The notes beneath the pieces were generated by a model. The model had not been told where the DNA came from and did not search any database. It worked only from the letters and a program-made list of their open reading frames with translations. 64,000 nucleotides of DNA from HRBIN12 sp035762085 (GTDB lineage: Bacteria; Actinomycetota; UBA4738; HRBIN12). Location of the stretch: the NCBI GenBank assembly GCA_035762085.1, contig DASTPT010000033.1:3833-67832 (forward strand), read 5' to 3'. Position numbers and translations under genes: made by a program. Below, piece after piece: positions 1 through 7,480 of this stretch (its first letter is position 1; every line of letters starts with the position of its first letter).

Positions 1-1039
1 CCTGTGCGCCGTCGTCCAGCAGCCGCCGGGCCAGCGCGAGCGCGGGGGAGAAGCGGACGTCGTCGGTCCCGGGCTTGAAGGCCAGCCCGAGGACCGCCAC
101 GCGCTTGTTCTCCAGGTTCCACAGGGCCTCCTCGACGCGCGCGCTCGCCGCCGCGACGGCCTCGTCGTTCAGCCGCGCCACCTCGCGCATCAGCGGGAAC
201 TCGTACCCGAGGCGCGCCGAGAGCCGCTCGAGCGCCATGACGTCCTTCGGGAAGCAGTAGCCGCCGTAGCCGAGCCCCGCGTTCAGGAACGCCCGCCCGA
301 TCCTGGGGTCGGCGCCCATCACGTCGGCCACGGCGGTCACGTCGGCCCCGGCGCGCTCGCAGATCCGCGCGAGCGCGTTCGCGAACGAGATCTTGAGCGA
401 CAGGAAGGCGTTGCTCGCGTGCTTCGCGAGCTCGGCCGTGGCGATGTCGGTCTCCATCAGCCGGTGGCCGCGGTCGGTCAGCGGTCGGTACACGCGACGC
501 AGGACGTCTCGGGCGTGATCGGACTCGACGCCGATCACGATCCGGTCCGGCTCGAGCGCGTCCTGGAGCGCGGTCCCCTCGCGGAGGAACTCGGGGTTCG
601 AGGCGACGTCGAACAGGAACCCCGGCCGCTCGCGGCCGAGCGTGATGCGGACGCGCTCCGCCGTGCCCGCCGGGACCGTCGACTTCTCCACGACCACCAC
701 GCCGTCGGGCGCGTATCGAGCGATCGCCCGCGCGGAGCCCTCCATCGCCACGAGGTTCGCCTCGCCGTTCGCTCGCGCGGGTGTTCCGACGCAGACGAAG
801 ACCACCTCGGCCTCCTTCAGGGCCTCCGACGCGTCGATCGTGAACATGAGCCTTCCGGCGGCCTGCTCTCGACGGAGCGCCTCTTCGAGGCCATCCTCGA
901 AGAACGGCGAGATGCCTCCCGTGAGCTGCGAGATCTTCTCCTCATCGATGTCGGTTCCGACGACGTCGTGACCCAAGCTGGCGAAGGCCACGCCCGTGAC
1001 GAGCCCGACGTGTCCGGTTCCCATGACGGTGATCTTCAT
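1..1039 (-). CDS. ugd: UDP-glucose 6-dehydrogenase (3' end beyond window)
   Basis: Oxidises UDP-glucose to UDP-glucuronate with two NAD+, supplying cell-surface polysaccharide synthesis in the cytoplasm. About 346 residues are visible and the C-terminus runs off the window. The N-terminus is a Rossmann fold (MKITVMGTGHVGLVTG). It is followed by the FVCVGTP and EKSTVPAGT segments and the SNPEFLREG motif, and the catalytic cysteine lies in GGYCFPKD (Cys262). The ATG is preceded by GAGGAA about six bases upstream. It could be a close UDP/GDP-sugar dehydrogenase relative, but the motifs fit Ugd best. The nearby secreted proteins and O-antigen-ligase-like gene fit a surface-glycan role, which is inference. 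Confidence 0.93.
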   Translation of the reverse strand, partial: MKITVMGTGHVGLVTGVAFASLGHDVVGTDIDEEKISQLTGGISPFFEDGLEEALRREQAAGRLMFTIDASEALKEAEVVFVCVGTPARANGEANLVAMEGSARAIARYAPDGVVVVEKSTVPAGTAERVRITLGRERPGFLFDVASNPEFLREGTALQDALEPDRIVIGVESDHARDVLRRVYRPLTDRGHRLMETDIATAELAKHASNAFLSLKISFANALARICERAGADVTAVADVMGADPRIGRAFLNAGLGYGGYCFPKDVMALERLSARLGYEFPLMREVARLNDEAVAAASARVEEALWNLENKRVAVLGLAFKPGTDDVRFSPALALARRLLDDGAQ

Positions 1040-1403
1040 GTCGTTCCTCGCTCTCGCGGCGGCGGCTCTGAGCACCCGGAATCGGTCGACGATCATGCGG
1101 GTGTCCGATCCGCGCAGGGGAACCTGCGCGGATCACCCCACGAGGCTACCGGGAAGCCGCCGGACGCGCCGACCCACGAGCGTCGTAGCGACGATACCGC
1201 CGACACCGTAGCCCGTGGGGTGCCATCCGGCGGCCGGCGGTGGGCACCCCGCGCACACGCGACGCGCGGATCGCAGGTCCGTGCGGTACGCGTCGTACGG
1301 CGGACGCCCGATGGCGGTGCCTCGCGCACACGGTACGGTGCGGGAGGCGTGCGCCCGCGCGTGCGCGTAAGCCTGACTCGACATCGGATCCGGGAGGGTG
1401 ATC
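1040..1403. other. intergenic region between ugd and a secreted protein gene
   Basis: These 364 bases separate two divergent genes. I see no open frame with a plausible ribosome site, no tRNA and no convincing hairpin terminator. Promoters for both flanking genes must lie here, but no clear -35/-10 pair stands out. Confidence 0.5.
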
Positions 1404-3377
1404 ATGACGGACGGGGGACCTATCGGCGCTTCCACGGAACCCACCAGGCGGAGGCGTCGGAGGGGCCCTGTCCGGAGCGGGCTCGGCGCCGTCCTGCTGT
1501 CAGCGCTCCTCGTCGCCTCGCCCGTCACGGCCGGGGTGGCGGTCGGCGAGACCTCCGGAACGTCCCGTGAGGACCCGAGCCGCACCGCCGTGCGGTCCCC
1601 ATCGGACCGAGGTCGAACCGACGGGAGCGTGGCGACGACGCGATCCGAGCGCCGACAGCAGCGCAGGCTCGAGCGACGGGTCGCCCGGGAACTGCTCGCC
1701 GCCGCGGCGGCGGCCGTCCCGACCGAGACCGCCACGCTCGTTCGGGCCGTCGACACCTCCAAGTGGAACCCAGCGAGCCCCGACCCGTCCGGGGTGACCT
1801 ACCGCCCATCGAGGGACCGCCTCATCGTCGTCGACTCGGAGGTGGACGAGCAGACCGGCGCGGGCTATCACGGGGTCAATCTCTGGGAGGTCACGCGCGC
1901 CGGCGTCGTCACGGACACGGGTACGACCCTGCCCTACACCAACGAGCCAACGGGGGTGGGGTTCGACCCCGCGACGGAGACGCTGTTCGTCTCCACCGAC
2001 GTCGGGAACAAGATCTTCGTCGTCCGGGCCGGACCGGACGGTCGCTTCGGCACGTCCGACGACACCCGGACCACGATCGACACGAAGGCGTACGGGCTCG
2101 GCGACACCGAGGACCCCGCGTACGACCCGGTGAGCGGCCATCTGTTCTTCGTGAACGGGACGACGGCAGACGTGTACGACCTCGACCCCGTGAACGGGGT
2201 GTTCGGCGACGGCGACGACCGCATCAGCCATTTCGACGTGACGCAGTACGGGGCGCGCGACACGGAGGGCCTCGCGTTGGATCCCGAGCGCGGCACGCTC
2301 TTGGTCGGCGATCGCCCCTCGGACAAGATCTTCGAGGTCACGAAGGCGGGAGCCCTGCTGCGCATCATCAACGTCGGCGGCATCGCCGGACTGCGCAGGA
2401 TCTCGGGGCTCGGGGTCGCGCCGGCCACCGTCGGATCGGGGCTGCACTACTGGATCGTCGACCGTGCGGTCGACAACGGGCCGGATCCGAGGGAGAACGA
2501 CGGCATGATGTTCGAGATCTCCGTGAGCGGCGGAGGCACGCCCGCGAACACACCGCCGACGGTAAACGCCGGCCCGGACCAGACGGTGACGCTCCCGAGT
2601 CCCGCCACCCTGCAGGGGACCGTGAGCGACGACGGGCTGCCGGATCCGCCCGGGGCGACGACGAGCGCGTGGTCGAAGGTGAGCGGGCCGGGGACCGTGG
2701 TCTTCGCCAACGCGTCCTCCGCGTCGACGAGCGCCACGTTCTCGACCGACGGCACGTACGTGCTCCGGCTGACCGCCGACGACTCGGCCGCCCAGACCTC
2801 GGATCAGACGACGGTGACCGTCTTGCCCGAGGGCGGCGGCGGCCCCGGCGGCGTGATCGAAGTGCCCGTCTCGGTGGGAGCGGACGACGCCGAGGAGACG
2901 GCGGCGGGTCGGGTGCGGCCGGCGAGCTCCGACCTCGAGCTGGTTCAGGAGTCCACGATCCAGACGGTCGGCCTGCGTTTCGACGGCGTGCCGATCCCGA
3001 TCGGCGCGACCGTCACGAACGCCTACGTCCAGTTCCGCTCGGACGAGGTCGGGAGCGTCGCGACGTCCCTGGTCATCAGCGGCGAGGCGGCCGACGATGC
3101 GGCCCCGATCGTGAAGACCCTCCGGAACATCTCATCGCGGCAGCGGACCGCCTCGGCCGTCGGCTGGGAGCCTCCGCCGTGGCTCCAGAGGAATCTGGCC
3201 GGCGCCGATCAGCGGACGCCGAACCTCGCCGCGGTGATCCAGGAGATCGTGAGCCGAACGGGCTGGACGTCGGGGAACGCCGTGGTCCTGATCGTCGAGG
3301 GGTCTGGCAAGCGAACGGCGGACTCGTTCGAAGGCTCGTGGGCACCGATCCTCCACGTCGAGTATCAGACCGGCTGA
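1404..3377 (+). CDS. secreted beta-propeller protein with PKD-like and C-terminal adhesion-type domains
   Basis: Exported 657-residue protein of unknown substrate. After an Arg-rich stretch and a hydrophobic signal segment (about residues 25-45) comes a six-bladed-type propeller (about 70-375). It has the SPDPSG entry motif and closes with a DNGPDPRENDG-type loop, as in the two paralogues downstream. A PKD/Ig-like domain (about 383-475, starting PPTVNAGPDQTV) follows, then a beta-rich domain (about 487-655) of a type seen at the C-termini of secreted multidomain proteins. The start is the ATG at 1404, six bases after GGGAGG; the in-frame GTG at 1398 abuts that site and is less likely. A phytase- or esterase-like propeller is possible, but no catalytic motif is evident. 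Confidence 0.8.
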   Translation: MTDGGPIGASTEPTRRRRRRGPVRSGLGAVLLSALLVASPVTAGVAVGETSGTSREDPSRTAVRSPSDRGRTDGSVATTRSERRQQRRLERRVARELLAAAAAAVPTETATLVRAVDTSKWNPASPDPSGVTYRPSRDRLIVVDSEVDEQTGAGYHGVNLWEVTRAGVVTDTGTTLPYTNEPTGVGFDPATETLFVSTDVGNKIFVVRAGPDGRFGTSDDTRTTIDTKAYGLGDTEDPAYDPVSGHLFFVNGTTADVYDLDPVNGVFGDGDDRISHFDVTQYGARDTEGLALDPERGTLLVGDRPSDKIFEVTKAGALLRIINVGGIAGLRRISGLGVAPATVGSGLHYWIVDRAVDNGPDPRENDGMMFEISVSGGGTPANTPPTVNAGPDQTVTLPSPATLQGTVSDDGLPDPPGATTSAWSKVSGPGTVVFANASSASTSATFSTDGTYVLRLTADDSAAQTSDQTTVTVLPEGGGGPGGVIEVPVSVGADDAEETAAGRVRPASSDLELVQESTIQTVGLRFDGVPIPIGATVTNAYVQFRSDEVGSVATSLVISGEAADDAAPIVKTLRNISSRQRTASAVGWEPPPWLQRNLAGADQRTPNLAAVIQEIVSRTGWTSGNAVVLIVEGSGKRTADSFEGSWAPILHVEYQTG

Positions 3378-3393
3378 CCCTGCCGCGGCGGGG

Positions 3394-4302
3394 TTAGAAC
3401 GAGATCTCGACCAGGATCCCGTCGTTCTCGTCGGGGTCGGCGGAGTTGTCCACGCGTCGGTCGACGATGTACAGGTGCTTGGCGTTCGAGTCGCTCGCCT
3501 TCCCCCAGGCGAGTCCTGCGGGGGAGTGCAGCTCGAGCGGGTCCCCGTTCTGCGTCACCTCGATCGTCTGGACGAGCGCACCCCTGATCGTGGTCTCCGT
3601 CACGTGCCAGTTCTGACGGTTGCTCACGATGAACAGCGTGTCGCTCGAGGGCCGGTACTCGATCCCCTCGGGATTCGGTTGGTTCAGGGCCGGCGTGTCC
3701 GTGTTGAAGCTCCTGACCCGGTCGTCGCCCTTCGGGCCCACACCGTCGAAGATGCCGTTGCGCCCCGGGCTCAACCGGAAGACCTTGGCGTCGGTCCCCT
3801 CGGAGATGAACAGGAAGCCGCCACCGAGGGCGACTCCCTCGGGGTCATTGCATCCGAAACGCCTCGTGCCGAACGACCTGACCTTGTCGTCCCGCGTCCC
3901 GAACCTGCGGTCCTTCCCGGGGCGGACGAAGAAGATCTTGTCGATGTCGTCGTCGGAGAAGATCAGCTGCTTCTTCGTCGCGTCGAGGCCCGCGGGCTCC
4001 TTCGAGAACCTGGTCGTGGCGAACGTCTTGAGCAGCTCGCCCGTCCTCGAGACGATGAAGACGTTCTTCTTCTTCCACACCTTCGTCTCCTCGACCTCCG
4101 CGTCGGAGACGTAGATCTTGCCGCCGCGGAGCGCCACGCCGGAGGGGTCGGGGCTCGGCGGGTTGAACGCAGACGTTTCGATGACCTGGACGATGTCGGC
4201 CTGGACGGCGACGCCGGCAGATGCCGGACCAGCGGCCACGGCGGCGATGAACGGAACGGCCACCGCGACGATGAGCATGAGGTGGAGCGGGCGTGTGGGC
4301 AT
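3394..4302 (-). CDS. secreted SdiA-regulated/NHL-like beta-propeller protein
   Basis: Exported protein of 302 residues made of one propeller domain. A signal peptide (about 1-29, ending GPASAG) is followed by the family entry segment (SAFNPPSPDPSG) and repeated blades with FSDDDIDKIFFV and GVALGGGFLFI signatures. It ends with the acidic loop SADPDENDG shared with its neighbours. It is a close paralogue of the next minus-strand gene and of the propeller part of the gene at 1404. No enzyme motif is visible. The ATG lies 6 nt after a TAGACT -10 box, so the message is probably leaderless. Acidic loops suggest calcium binding, an inference. Confidence 0.8.
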   Translation of the reverse strand: MPTRPLHLMLIVAVAVPFIAAVAAGPASAGVAVQADIVQVIETSAFNPPSPDPSGVALRGGKIYVSDAEVEETKVWKKKNVFIVSRTGELLKTFATTRFSKEPAGLDATKKQLIFSDDDIDKIFFVRPGKDRRFGTRDDKVRSFGTRRFGCNDPEGVALGGGFLFISEGTDAKVFRLSPGRNGIFDGVGPKGDDRVRSFNTDTPALNQPNPEGIEYRPSSDTLFIVSNRQNWHVTETTIRGALVQTIEVTQNGDPLELHSPAGLAWGKASDSNAKHLYIVDRRVDNSADPDENDGILVEISF

Positions 4303-4308
4303 GTCGGC

Positions 4309-4314
4309 AGTCTA
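4309..4314 (-). promoter_or_regulatory. -10 box of a leaderless promoter
   Basis: TAGACT on the minus strand lies six bases before the ATG of the propeller gene ending at 3394. This places the transcription start at or next to the start codon; no Shine-Dalgarno sequence is present. Confidence 0.6.
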
Positions 4315-4370
4315 CAAAATGCTCGTCGCGAGGCCTTCCTGGAGCGCGGATCGGCGGCCGCAGGCCGCGG

Positions 4371-5264
4371 CTAGAGCGCGACCTCGAAGACTCTGCCGTC
4401 GTTCTCGTCGGGGTCGGCCGCGTTGTCGACCCCGCGATCCGCGATCCAAAGGTGCTTCACGTTCGGGCCGGTGCTTCCCGGTGCCCACGCCAGGCCGGCG
4501 GGGGAGTGGAGGCCGAACCCCGCGGTGTCGTACGTCGCGACGAGCCTGCCCCTGATCGTCACCTCGGTGATGTCGGAGTTCCGGCGGTTGCTCACCAGGA
4601 ACACGGTGCCGCTTGAGGGGCGGTACTCGATCCCCTCCGGGTCCGGCTGGCCGAGGGTCTTCGTGTCGGATCGGCGGACGCGGTCATCGCCCGCCGGGGC
4701 GACCCCGTCGAAGATCCCGTTGGGGCCCGGCTTCAGCCGGAAGACCTCGGCCTTCGCCCCGTCCGCGATGAACAGGAACCCGCCGCCGAGCGCGATGCCT
4801 TCCGGGTCGCGCGAACCGAACGGCCGGGTCGCGAAGGACCGGACCTTGTCGTCCCTCGTACCCCACTTGTGGTCCTTGCCCTTGCGGACGAAGAAGATCC
4901 GATCCCTGTCGTCGTCGGACACGATCAGCGTCTTCTTCCTCACCTCGAGGCCGGTGGGCTCGATCGAGAACCTCGTGGTCTTGAATGTGCTCAGGAGGTC
5001 GCCGTCGGGCCCGAACCTGAAGACGGTCTTGCCCTGGAACCACGGCGTCTCGTCCACCTCACAGTCGGACATCAGGAGCCTCCCGCCGCGCAGGACCGCC
5101 ATGCCGGCGGGGTCGGGGCTCGGAGGCGAGAACGATGAGGTGTCGATGATCTGGATCAGCGTGGGTGCCTCGGGGACGCCGCCAGAGGCGGTTGGAAGGC
5201 CCCCGGCCACCATCCACGTCGTGGCCACCGTGAGGGCGAGCGCGCGGGCGATCGGGACACGCAC
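4371..5264 (-). CDS. secreted beta-propeller protein, paralogue of the preceding gene
   Basis: Exported single-domain propeller of about 297 residues. A GTG start gives an N-terminus with a classic hydrophobic signal (ARALALTVATTWMVAGG). The body then matches the paralogue ending at 3394 blade for blade (SSFSPPSPDPAG, VSDDDRDRIFFVRKGKDH, GIALGGGFLFI, AADPDENDG). The open frame extends 74 codons further upstream, but that part looks non-coding and overlaps the divergent gene. A TAGACT box lies 10 nt before the GTG, leaving only a few bases of leader. Two adjacent copies in the same direction indicate tandem duplication. Substrate unknown. Confidence 0.75.
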   Translation of the reverse strand: MRVPIARALALTVATTWMVAGGLPTASGGVPEAPTLIQIIDTSSFSPPSPDPAGMAVLRGGRLLMSDCEVDETPWFQGKTVFRFGPDGDLLSTFKTTRFSIEPTGLEVRKKTLIVSDDDRDRIFFVRKGKDHKWGTRDDKVRSFATRPFGSRDPEGIALGGGFLFIADGAKAEVFRLKPGPNGIFDGVAPAGDDRVRRSDTKTLGQPDPEGIEYRPSSGTVFLVSNRRNSDITEVTIRGRLVATYDTAGFGLHSPAGLAWAPGSTGPNVKHLWIADRGVDNAADPDENDGRVFEVAL

Positions 5265-5337
5265 GGCGAGCCGGAGTCTACACGCGTTGGTACCCGAGGC
5301 CGCCTCTACGATGACGGCGCGAAGAGGGGAGGTCGGG

Positions 5338-6258
5338 ATGCAGCGGTCCGGACACGGCCCGACGATCGGCAGCGATCGGCGCTCGCGCCTTGCCCCGCAC
5401 GTGTGGGCGGATGTGGTCGGTATCGCGCTGCTCCTCGCGCTGTGCGCCGTGACGCTGGCCGCGTCGAGGGGCGACCGAAGCCGCATGCTGCTCCTGCTGC
5501 TCGGCGTCGCGACGGCCCTCGCGGCCGGTCGGGTGCTCGGGTCGGTGCATCGCGCCGTGGTCCCGGCGATCGTCGTCGTGGTGGCGCTCTCGGTGGCGAT
5601 CGGGGCGGCGTCCTCGGCCGGTCGTGGGGCGCTCCTCGGGTACGACGCCGCCGTCGTGACGCTCGCCCTGATCGGCGCGATCGCCGCCGCGATGCTCGCC
5701 GTCGGCTCGATCCGCTTCCGGTGGGCCGCCGCCGTTGCGCCCAGGTGGCCTCGCGCCGCGATCGCCGCGGCGGCGCTCGTCTTCGTCGCGGTGCTCGCGA
5801 CGACGATCGCGCTCGGCGCGACCTACCGGGAGGAGCCCGAGGCCGTCCGCGTGATCCGAGAGGATCGGGTCGCGTTCTGGCACGCAGCGCTCGAGATCCT
5901 GTCGGAGCGTCCCGCAGGCGTCGGCCCCGGGCGGTTCGACGACGTGCCGCCTCGGTTCCTCCCCGAGGGCGACGTCCGCTGGGCCGACCACGATGTCTTA
6001 CAGCAGGGCGCCGAGCTCGGCTGGGCCGGCCTGATCCTCACCGTGTTGCTGTTCCTGTGGGGGTTCGCGCGCCTTTGGCTCCACCCGGCGCCCGACGCGT
6101 ACGTCGTCCTCGGGGCGGCGGCCCTCGTGGTCCTCGGGATCGCCGCGTCGACGACCCACGTGCTCCACGCGCCCATCGTCCCGCTTGTGACGGCACCGCT
6201 CGTCGGCTCGGCGCAGTCGATCACGCGTCACCTCTGGCGCAATGCGGTCGTGCAGTGA
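5338..6258 (+). CDS. O-antigen ligase/polymerase-like membrane protein (short)
   Basis: Polytopic inner-membrane protein of 306 residues with about seven or eight hydrophobic segments. Its C-terminal half carries the Wzy/WaaL-type periplasmic-loop pattern: an Arg-x-x-Phe-Trp-His stretch, then RPAGVGPGRFDDVPP, then HDVLQQGAELGWAGL. Family members normally have 400 or more residues, and here the N-terminal membrane segments seem absent. The ATG follows GGGGAGG by five bases, so the short form looks like the translated one; an in-frame ATG at 5311 has no good ribosome site. A role in joining or polymerising surface glycan is inferred. It may be a degenerate or N-terminally reduced ligase. Confidence 0.7.
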   Translation: MQRSGHGPTIGSDRRSRLAPHVWADVVGIALLLALCAVTLAASRGDRSRMLLLLLGVATALAAGRVLGSVHRAVVPAIVVVVALSVAIGAASSAGRGALLGYDAAVVTLALIGAIAAAMLAVGSIRFRWAAAVAPRWPRAAIAAAALVFVAVLATTIALGATYREEPEAVRVIREDRVAFWHAALEILSERPAGVGPGRFDDVPPRFLPEGDVRWADHDVLQQGAELGWAGLILTVLLFLWGFARLWLHPAPDAYVVLGAAALVVLGIAASTTHVLHAPIVPLVTAPLVGSAQSITRHLWRNAVVQ

Positions 6259-6325
6259 CCCCGTTGGGATGGACTCTGAGCGGGGGGATGGGGCGGCCGA
6301 GCTGGCCGCCCCCGCTCCGCTTCGT

Positions 6326-6916
6326 CTACGCAGCGCCCTCGACCCAGACGCTGGTGGACGCGATCCCGGTGCAGACGAATACGTCGGCGACGTTCAGGAT
6401 GCCGTCACCATCGTCCTGCCACATGCCCGTGACACCGGTCACTCCAACGCCAGTATCCGTTGCGTCGTTCGGCGCCTTGAGTCCGACCTCGACGACGACC
6501 TTCTTGGCCGGCTTGCCCTTGTTCGCCACCTGCGTTGAGGTGAAGAACCCCTTCCAGGTCATTCCAGTCACGTCGCCGAAGGCGAGGCCGTTCGACTCGC
6601 ATCCGCCGTCCGCGACCAGGGTCGTCGCGAGGTTGTTGGACGAAGGCATCTTGGAGGGTCCGCCGAACGCGCCATTCGTGCCCCAGGTCGCCTTCCGAAC
6701 CGTCAGCGCGGCCGGATTGCTGGTACCCACGAGCACGAACTGGTACTCCCTCCACTTCGTGGTCGACGTGGGGTGGAGGGTGAACTGCGCCTTTGTCGAA
6801 TCGCCGGCGTTGATCTTCCCCTTGAGCACCGTGAATCCCTGCATCGAGAACAGGCAGGATGTCGACAGTAGCGCCAGCACCCCGACCAGCGCCACCACCG
6901 CGATCTTCTTCTTCAT
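6326..6916 (-). CDS. secreted or lipid-anchored protein of unknown function
   Basis: Small exported protein of 196 residues. MKKK is followed by a hydrophobic core and LLSTSC, an imperfect lipobox, so lipid anchoring at that cysteine is possible. The mature part is beta-rich. Near the end it has an acidic DDGDGILNVADV loop that resembles a calcium-binding dockerin-type loop. The start is fixed by GGAGAGGAG five bases before the ATG. It faces away from groES, and a perfect 19-bp palindrome lies about 60 bp upstream of its start. I do not recognise the family. Confidence 0.72.
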   Translation of the reverse strand: MKKKIAVVALVGVLALLSTSCLFSMQGFTVLKGKINAGDSTKAQFTLHPTSTTKWREYQFVLVGTSNPAALTVRKATWGTNGAFGGPSKMPSSNNLATTLVADGGCESNGLAFGDVTGMTWKGFFTSTQVANKGKPAKKVVVEVGLKAPNDATDTGVGVTGVTGMWQDDGDGILNVADVFVCTGIASTSVWVEGAA

Positions 6917-6977
6917 CCGGACTCCTCTCCCGGCGCTACGCGCGCCGAAGCCCCGACAAACGCTTCTCGCGCGGAGC

Positions 6978-6996
6978 GTGACATTTCCCATGTCAC
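6978..6996. promoter_or_regulatory. perfect palindrome, candidate operator
   Basis: Seven-base arms GTGACAT and ATGTCAC flank a five-base TTCCC spacer. The stretch is AT-richer than its surroundings and lies in the divergent region between the secreted-protein gene and groES. The spacing (11 bases between GTGA and TCAC) does not match a CRP site. The regulator is unknown. Confidence 0.5.
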
Positions 6997-7032
6997 CGCG
7001 CAAACTGGCCGAACCCCTACCCCAGACCCCCG

Positions 7033-7062
7033 TTGACCGCCTGGCACTCACGTGGTTATCCT
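7033..7062 (+). promoter_or_regulatory. groESL promoter
   Basis: A -35 TTGACC (7033-7038) and a -10 TATCCT (7057-7062) are separated by 18 bases. They sit immediately upstream of the CIRCE element, so repressor binding would cover the transcription start. Confidence 0.7.
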
Positions 7063-7063
7063 G

Positions 7064-7090
7064 TTAGCACTCACGACCCTGGAGTGCTAA
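7064..7090 (+). promoter_or_regulatory. CIRCE operator (HrcA site)
   Basis: Exact consensus inverted repeat: TTAGCACTC, nine-base spacer, GAGTGCTAA, between the promoter and groES. HrcA binding here is established for this element in many bacteria and implies heat-shock derepression. A third partial arm, CTGGCACTC (7041-7049), lies between the -35 and -10. Confidence 0.97.
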
Positions 7091-7106
7091 CGCAAGGAGG
7101 GAAGGC

Positions 7107-7412
7107 ATGGCGAAGGAGTTCCAGCTGAAGCCGCTCGAGGACCGGATCGTGGTGAAGCCCTCGGAGGAGGAGACCACCACGGTGTCAGGCATCGTGATCC
7201 CCGACACGGCGAAGGAGAAGCCGCAGGAGGGGAAGGTCGTCGCGGTGGGACCGGGCCGCTTCAACGAGGACGGCGACGAGCGCATCCCGCTCGACCTCAA
7301 GGTCGGGGACACCGTCATCTACTCCAAGTACGGGGGCACCGAGGTCAAGGTCGAGGGCGACGACTACCTGATCCTGTCGGGCCGCGACGTCCTCGCGGTC
7401 GTCAACAAGTAA
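7107..7412 (+). CDS. groES: co-chaperonin GroES
   Basis: Ten-kilodalton co-chaperonin that caps GroEL and assists ATP-driven protein folding in the cytoplasm. It has 101 residues, the normal family length, with the LKPLEDRIVVK start, a mobile-loop region around TTVSGIVIPD, and the YSKYGGTEVK segment near the C-terminus. The ATG follows AAGGAGG by six bases. It is the first gene of a two-gene operon with groEL, 68 bp apart with no terminator between, and is under CIRCE control. Confidence 0.98.
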   Translation: MAKEFQLKPLEDRIVVKPSEEETTTVSGIVIPDTAKEKPQEGKVVAVGPGRFNEDGDERIPLDLKVGDTVIYSKYGGTEVKVEGDDYLILSGRDVLAVVNK

Positions 7413-7480
7413 CCACCGACGCTTCGGACGAGGGCTCGCGCGCACCCCGCGCCGGGTCCTCGTTCCACGAGGAGGGCCGC

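Noticed and set aside
1398..1403. GTG start for the first secreted propeller protein
   Set aside because: The GGGAGG ribosome site directly abuts this GTG; the ATG at 1404 has proper spacing.
6978..6996. The palindrome as a CRP/FNR site
   Set aside because: GTGA and TCAC are 11 bases apart, not the 6 expected for CRP, so only a generic operator is claimed.
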